From Rhizomys pruinosus (taxonomy: Eukaryota > Chordata > Mammalia > Rodentia > Spalacidae), in the NCBI GenBank assembly GCA_009823505.1, contig VZQC01013826.1:671477-735476 (forward strand): DNA of 64,000 nt. The letters run 5' to 3'. The notes under the pieces are model-generated. The model was not told the origin of the DNA, searched no databases, and saw only the letters and a program-made list of their open reading frames with translations. Each line of letters starts with the position of its first letter. Position 1 is the first letter of the stretch. The translations under genes were made by a program, and so were the position numbers. Positions 59,448 to 64,000 of the stretch are shown here, piece by piece.

Positions 59448-59628
59448 TTATCTCTCTGTGTGTATGTGCAGATGTGTGCAGATACTCACAGATGCCAGAA
59501 GAGGGCGCTGGATCCCCTGGAGCTGGTGTTACAGGCAGTTGTGAGCTACCTGATATGGGTTCTGGGAACTGAACTCAGGTCTTCTACAAGAGCAGCAACC
59601 ATTTTTAAGCTCTCTCTCTAGCCCCTTC
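59405..59628 (-). mobile_element. B2 SINE with (ATTT)n end
   Basis: Antisense B2; its tail side is a run of ATTT/TTTA units (59411-59450). Confidence 0.88.
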
Positions 59629-59639
59629 CAGAGAGGTTT

Positions 59640-59935
59640 TACTGAGATGAGGAGGAGAGCCATCCTGAATGTGGGAGGCACCATCCCTTAGCGGAGGTCC
59701 CTGCTACAGGAAGGGGAGGAAGCGTGCTGAGGACTGGCATTCATCTGTCTTCCTCCTGATGGTGGATGCCGTGTGATCAGTGGGCTCCTGCTCCTGCCAC
59801 TGAAGCTAGAACCTTCATTGCCACCATGATGGACTGTGACCCCAGACTTTGGGCCAAAATAAACCTCCTGTCTTTAAGCTGCCTTTGTGGGTGATTTTAT
59901 CACAGAACAGAGAAGAGTAACTGAGACCTCGCTCT
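59640..59935. mobile_element. LTR-like fragment
   Basis: It ends GGCCAAAATAAACCTCCTGT... ATCACAGAACAGAGAAGAGTAACTGAGAC, a form typical of the 3' part of rodent MaLR/ERVL-related LTR repeats. Confidence 0.5.
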
Positions 59936-60540
59936 CCCCACCCTCATCTGGTGTCCTCGAGGACTGGCTTTCTCCGGTCCTCATCTGACCTTGTTCTTAA
60001 GGACAGTCGTTGGTTCCCCATTGTTTTCCCCATCACCTAGGAGTCGGCCCTCTAAATGCATTAGCTCCAAGGAGCCCGCTAGGATCCGCGCGAGCCTACT
60101 TCTCTCCTGGGACCTCTTGGGAGTCCTCCTGCCCATCTGTTCTTGCAAACACAGCCCCCTCTGCCCAAGGTCCTCTTATTCCTGTCTCCCACCTTAGCTC
60201 CTGCTTATGCCTCAAAACCCAGCTCCCTTCACATGAGGCCTTCACCCCTGCCCCTCGATGCCCCTTCAGTCAACACAGATGCGTACCCCTGAAGACAGCA
60301 AGGGCTCTGGAGAGCTTCTCCAACACACTTTTAGGGTCCCCTGACTCCTGCCTAAGTCCAGAGCGTCAGTGGAGGGGTCACCTTCACTAGAGGTTTTCCA
60401 TGACCCCTGACTCCTTTGGTTTCTTGGTCTCTTCAGTTACCTTGTCAGGGCACCATGGAATTATCAAATGCCAGTGTCCACCTCGTGATCCCTGAACTGA
60501 TTAGTGTGTGTTCCCTATGGACACTGAACTCCTTGGTAAC
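59936..60540. other. Intergenic, no gene seen
   Basis: GC-richer unique-looking sequence with no supportable gene. Confidence 0.5.
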
Positions 60541-60549
60541 AGAGTATGT

Positions 60550-61075
60550 TGGCTGATCTTGGTTGTCAACTTGACTGGATCTGGAATTAACTAAAACCTG
60601 AGGGACTTTCTTGATCAGATTATTTGAAGCTGGAAGACCCAGCCTAAAGCTAGGCAGTGTCCTCCAGTGGCAGCCCGATAGAAGGGAGCTTTTGGTTTTT
60701 TTTTATTTATTTTTTATTTTTTATTTTTTTTAACAAACCTAGACCCGTGTTCCCACCCATTCCCCCACCCCACCAGAGCTCATGCATTCTGCCAAACGTG
60801 CTTTTCATCTCTTTCTCAGTCTTTCTCAATATTCTCCATGAGGAAGTTGACTGTTTTGAGCAGAAGTTCATTGTTTCAGTCAGTAGCTTTTGGTTTTTGC
60901 CTGCCTGCCTTCACTCTCACTGGTGAGGTTATCTACCTAGTTGCTGTGGCATTCCTTTGCTGGTATTAGAACCAAGCTCTTTGGTTTCCAACATAGACTG
61001 AAGACCAGCAGCTCTCTACAACTCTTACAGAACACCTCCAGTCTGTGGAACAAGCATCTAGAGTAAAGAAAATAC
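60550..61075 (+). mobile_element. LTR-like repeat interrupted by a small retroposed insertion
   Basis: The repeat runs GGTTGTCAACTTGACTGGAT... and is split by a 184-bp insertion (60701-60884) with a 14-bp target-site duplication, AGCTTTTGGTTTTT, at 60687-60700 and 60885-60898. The insert has a poly(A)-type tail on the minus strand. Confidence 0.65.
60701..60884 (-). mobile_element. Short poly(A)-tailed retroposon, possibly an L1 3' end
   Basis: In minus sense it ends in an A-rich tail preceded by a G-rich polypurine stretch (GGTGGGGTGGGGGAATGGG), as in L1 3' UTRs. The target-site duplication is perfect. A heavily 5'-truncated L1 is the best guess. Confidence 0.55.
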
Positions 61076-61272
61076 AGTTCAGCTCCTATACCCACACCTG
61101 AGGCCGGACAAGTCCTTAGTAAGTGACGTCTTTATTCATTATCTCCATTCCACAGACAACTGGACAGAATTAGAGATTACAGATGCACAGGAAGCGACTG
61201 GTTGGATTTGAACCTATGACAGTCAGACTCCAGATCTGCAGGCATGTCTACGTGTGTGCCAATATCAAGCTA

Positions 61273-61273
<1 letters not shown>

Positions 61274-61313
<40 letters not shown>
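61274..61313. repeat. (CA)n microsatellite
   Basis: About 40 bp of alternating CA. Confidence 0.95.
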
Positions 61314-61314
<1 letters not shown>

Positions 61315-61819
61315 TCATTCTATAAATTCTGTTCCTTTAGAGAACCCTGAGCAATATATAGGGCTCTTCTCACAGCATTTAGCCTGGGGCTTGGCTCATG
61401 GTAAATGCTTTGAAGGACAAATGATGTGGGGGGTTAAGCAGCTCTCTGTTTCTTTTGTGGCTTGCTTTCATAAAATTGCATGAAGTAACAGAGGTCTTCT
61501 TGAGGGTCTGCAGGGATCGTGTATCAACACCAGCCCTAGCCTATGGTAGGGGCTCAGTAAGTGCCTGCTGCGACTAGAACCTGGCAATTCAAGTGTCCCA
61601 GGAGTGAATAGTAGGCAGAAAGTGCTCAAAACCTTATTAGAGAAGGACGGGCTAGGAGAGAGGACAGAGCAAGCCCGAGAAGCACACTCCTTGCCTTACA
61701 ACACTTTCAGAGCCCCTTGCTCAGGCACCCTAGAACAGGGGAAAGGATTGGCTTTAGAGGGGCAGAAATCTGGATGGACGCAACACTCCTGCCTGCTAAT
61801 CCGCGTTAGCAATAACTGC

Positions 61820-62612
61820 GAAGGAGCTTGGGGAGAGGATGGCTCAGTCATTACAGCACTTTGTCTGAGCGACCTGAGTTCAATCCACAGAACCCATTTT
61901 TAAAAAGCCAGGCATGGTGGTGCGCCTCTGTTAATATCAGTGTTGGGGAACCAAAGACAAGTGGATTTCTGGGGCTCGAGGGCCGGTCAGTCTAACCTCC
62001 TTGGTGAATTCCAGTGAGAGACCTTACTTTAAAAACAAAACAAAATAAAACACTTGGGAGGCAGAGGCAGGCGTATCTTTGTGAGTTCAAGGCTAGCCTG
62101 GTCTACAATGTGAGTTCCAGGACAGCTGGGACTACAGGGAGACCCTGTCTTGAAAAGACCAAAAAGCAAAACGAAACAAAACAAAACAAACAAACAAACA
62201 AACAAACAAACCAAACAGTTCAGGAGAGATGGCTCAGCAGATAAGAACACTCACATTTCTTTCATAGAGGACCTGAGTTTGGTTACCAACACTCACATTA
62301 TGAAGCTCACAACTGCCTACAATTCTAGCTCCAGGAGACCCTGTCTCAAAAAGACAAAAAAAAAAAAAAAAAGTTATGATGGGCAGCCGGATGCCTGACA
62401 GTTTGGAGGATTTGAGCTTCTGCCCCATCAGCCAGGCTCAGGAGCATCTGCCCAGGGAATTTTTTTTTTTTTTTTTTTTGTTTTTTTCGAGACAGGTTCT
62501 CCCTGTAGCCCCACGTGTGTAGACCAGGCTGGTGTTGAACTCACAAAGATCCACGTACCTCTGCCTCCTGACTGCTAAGAGTAAAGGCTTGCACCACCAC
62601 GCCCAGGGAGGG
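61820..62612. mobile_element. Cluster of SINEs
   Basis: A diverged B2/ID-like copy (61820-62040), a sense B1 (62047-62165) with an A-rich (AAAC)n tail, a B2-like fragment (62218-62330), and an antisense B1 (62461-62612) with a T-rich end. Confidence 0.75.
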
Positions 62613-63089
62613 AATTGTTTCTCGAAGCCCAGAGTACCCACACGCAAGGCAACTCCAAAGGACCCTCAGGTGGAGGCCCCTCCCCTTTCACATAGACACC
62701 CCAGCTTTCAGATGGTCCTTCGAAGTGGGAATGAGAGAGACAAGCCTGTGACCAAGGAAGCAAATTAAAGGCAGGCCACCCTCTGCAGGGAGACCCGGCC
62801 AGGGACAGGGCAGATCTTTCTACTTGAGATGAAGCTGGGGAGACAGGAACGAGGAAAAGAGAAGAGAGTTCTAGAAAGCCTAGGTACTTCCTCCCAAGCC
62901 AGGTCTCTAAGAAACTCACTTAGTTTCCAGATTCCAAGCTCACATTCTTCTCCAGCATGACAAGATGAGAAAGGACCACTCACCCCTGAGCCTGACGTCA
63001 GCACACATGTAGACAGACCTGCAGATTTTCATGTCTGGCTGTCCTAGGTTCAAATCCAGACCAGTAATTTCCTGTGTATCCAAAATCTC

Positions 63090-63235
63090 TAATTTTTTTT
63101 TTTTTTGGTCTTTTTGAGACAGGATCTCCCTGTAGCCCCAGCTCACTTTGTAGACCAGGCCTTGAACTCACAGAGATCCACCTGCCTCAGCCTCCTGAGT
63201 GCTGGGATCAAAGGCATGCACCACCACCCCTGGCC
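63090..63235 (-). mobile_element. B1 SINE
   Basis: Antisense B1 with TTTTTTTGGTCTTTTTGAGAC and the GTAGACCAGGCCTTGAACTC core. Confidence 0.88.
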
Positions 63236-63239
63236 ATAA

Positions 63240-64000
63240 TCTCTAATTCTATTTTTTCTATAAAATGGGGGTGATCCATCAAGTCAGCACTTGCGGAGTG
63301 TTTGGCCTCAGGCAAGGGTCTAGGAGTTGAGTGCTGTTTCCTTTGCTGCTCACCCAATCCTGCTTGTTACTAGGTGAAGCCTGAGGATCTGCCCCCGGGA
63401 GGAGGTTGAGACACCAGCATCCCAAATCCACCTGCCTGCCAGGAGAGGCTGTCTGCTGCAGCTCCTGCACACAGAGAGCATTGCAGAGGATGCCCTTGCA
63501 GGTAAAGGGCTTCATTTTCCACCGCCTGCTTCTCTGAGAATAACCCCTTACCCTCTGTGCCCACCACTCCTATTTCCAGCTCAGAGTGACACTGGTTTGT
63601 AACTGGAATCACTTTTATCCCAGGTTTACAAATGAGAATACACAGGGCAGTTAAGTAAGTAACCTAACATGGCTTGAGAGAGCTAGCCCCAGAGGAGTTT
63701 GATGCAAACTCACCCAAGCTGCACCCCACGGACTCCACACGTCCCAGTGACCACTCTGCAGGAAGGTTTCACAATCCAAAGCAGCCCCTGTCCAACACCT
63801 GGTACCGAGTCCTCAGTAAACAGCAGCATTGGCTCTGCTATTACCCCCCACCCCCATACCGATATCCCCACTGTAGGTGCCCCAGCACTGAGGCTCAGGG
63901 GAATCAGCATAGTGTTTGCTTCTTGCCTAGGTGGTTGCTGCCGGGACCCCCAAGTCTAGCAGGCATGGAGGCCCACCATAGCCAGAGCCTGTTCCTCCTG
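63240..64000. other. Intergenic, no gene seen
   Basis: Unique-looking sequence to the window edge. In human and mouse the next gene upstream of GLP1R is DNAH8, but I recognise no part of it here. Confidence 0.5.

Noticed and set aside
55500..64000. 3' end of the neighbouring dynein gene (DNAH8 order in human and mouse)
   Set aside because: I could not recognise any dynein-like coding segment; it probably lies beyond the window.

Overview
The window is nuclear DNA from a rodent, almost certainly a muroid. It is dense in B1 and B2 SINEs (most older families fragmented, several young copies with intact target-site duplications), an ID-type SINE, L1 and ERVL sequence, and long CA/TC microsatellites, as is usual in rodent genomes. 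The B2 family here has an extended 3' half that does not look like the common mouse or rat consensus, so I would not call it Mus or Rattus. I cannot name the species.

Only one cellular protein-coding gene can be supported: the glucagon-like peptide-1 receptor, Glp1r, on the minus strand. All 13 coding exons can be placed with GT/AG junctions and consistent phases, from the start codon at 55073 to the stop at 13698. They sum to 1392 nt, that is 463 codons plus stop, the same length as mouse and human GLP1R. The encoded product is a class B1 G-protein-coupled receptor: signal peptide, hormone-binding ectodomain with three disulfides, seven helices and a cytoplasmic tail.

Layout from left to right. 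1-975: an antisense ERVL-type provirus 5' end (gag start, tRNA-Leu primer site, LTR) running off the left edge. 975-11000: intergenic, SINE- and LTR-rich, with a repeat-poor stretch around 7.6-8.7 kb that looks like a conserved non-coding element. 11000-13700: probable Glp1r 3' UTR. 13698-25352: exons 13 to 6. 24780-33293: a large fold-back duplication around L1 sequence, carrying a damaged second copy of exon 6. 35680-36231: exons 5 and 4. 36232-46114: intron 3, with TG-rich and 43-bp tandem arrays. 46115-47615: exons 3 and 2. 47616-54995: intron 1. About 54830-55480: CpG-rich promoter and exon 1. 55500-64000: upstream intergenic DNA, repeats and a 62-bp minisatellite; no neighbouring gene is visible.

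The most interesting points are: (a) a 30-bp minisatellite in intron 3 whose unit is the end of exon 3 plus its 5' splice site, giving about a dozen tandem copies of a splice donor, the first two in frame; (b) the fold-back duplication with an ambiguous base at 26965, where flipping one block reunites a split L1 element, which points to a mis-oriented assembly patch or a real inversion; (c) two substitutions in the otherwise conserved ICL1/TM2 motif of the receptor. I found no evidence for a wholly new biological system.
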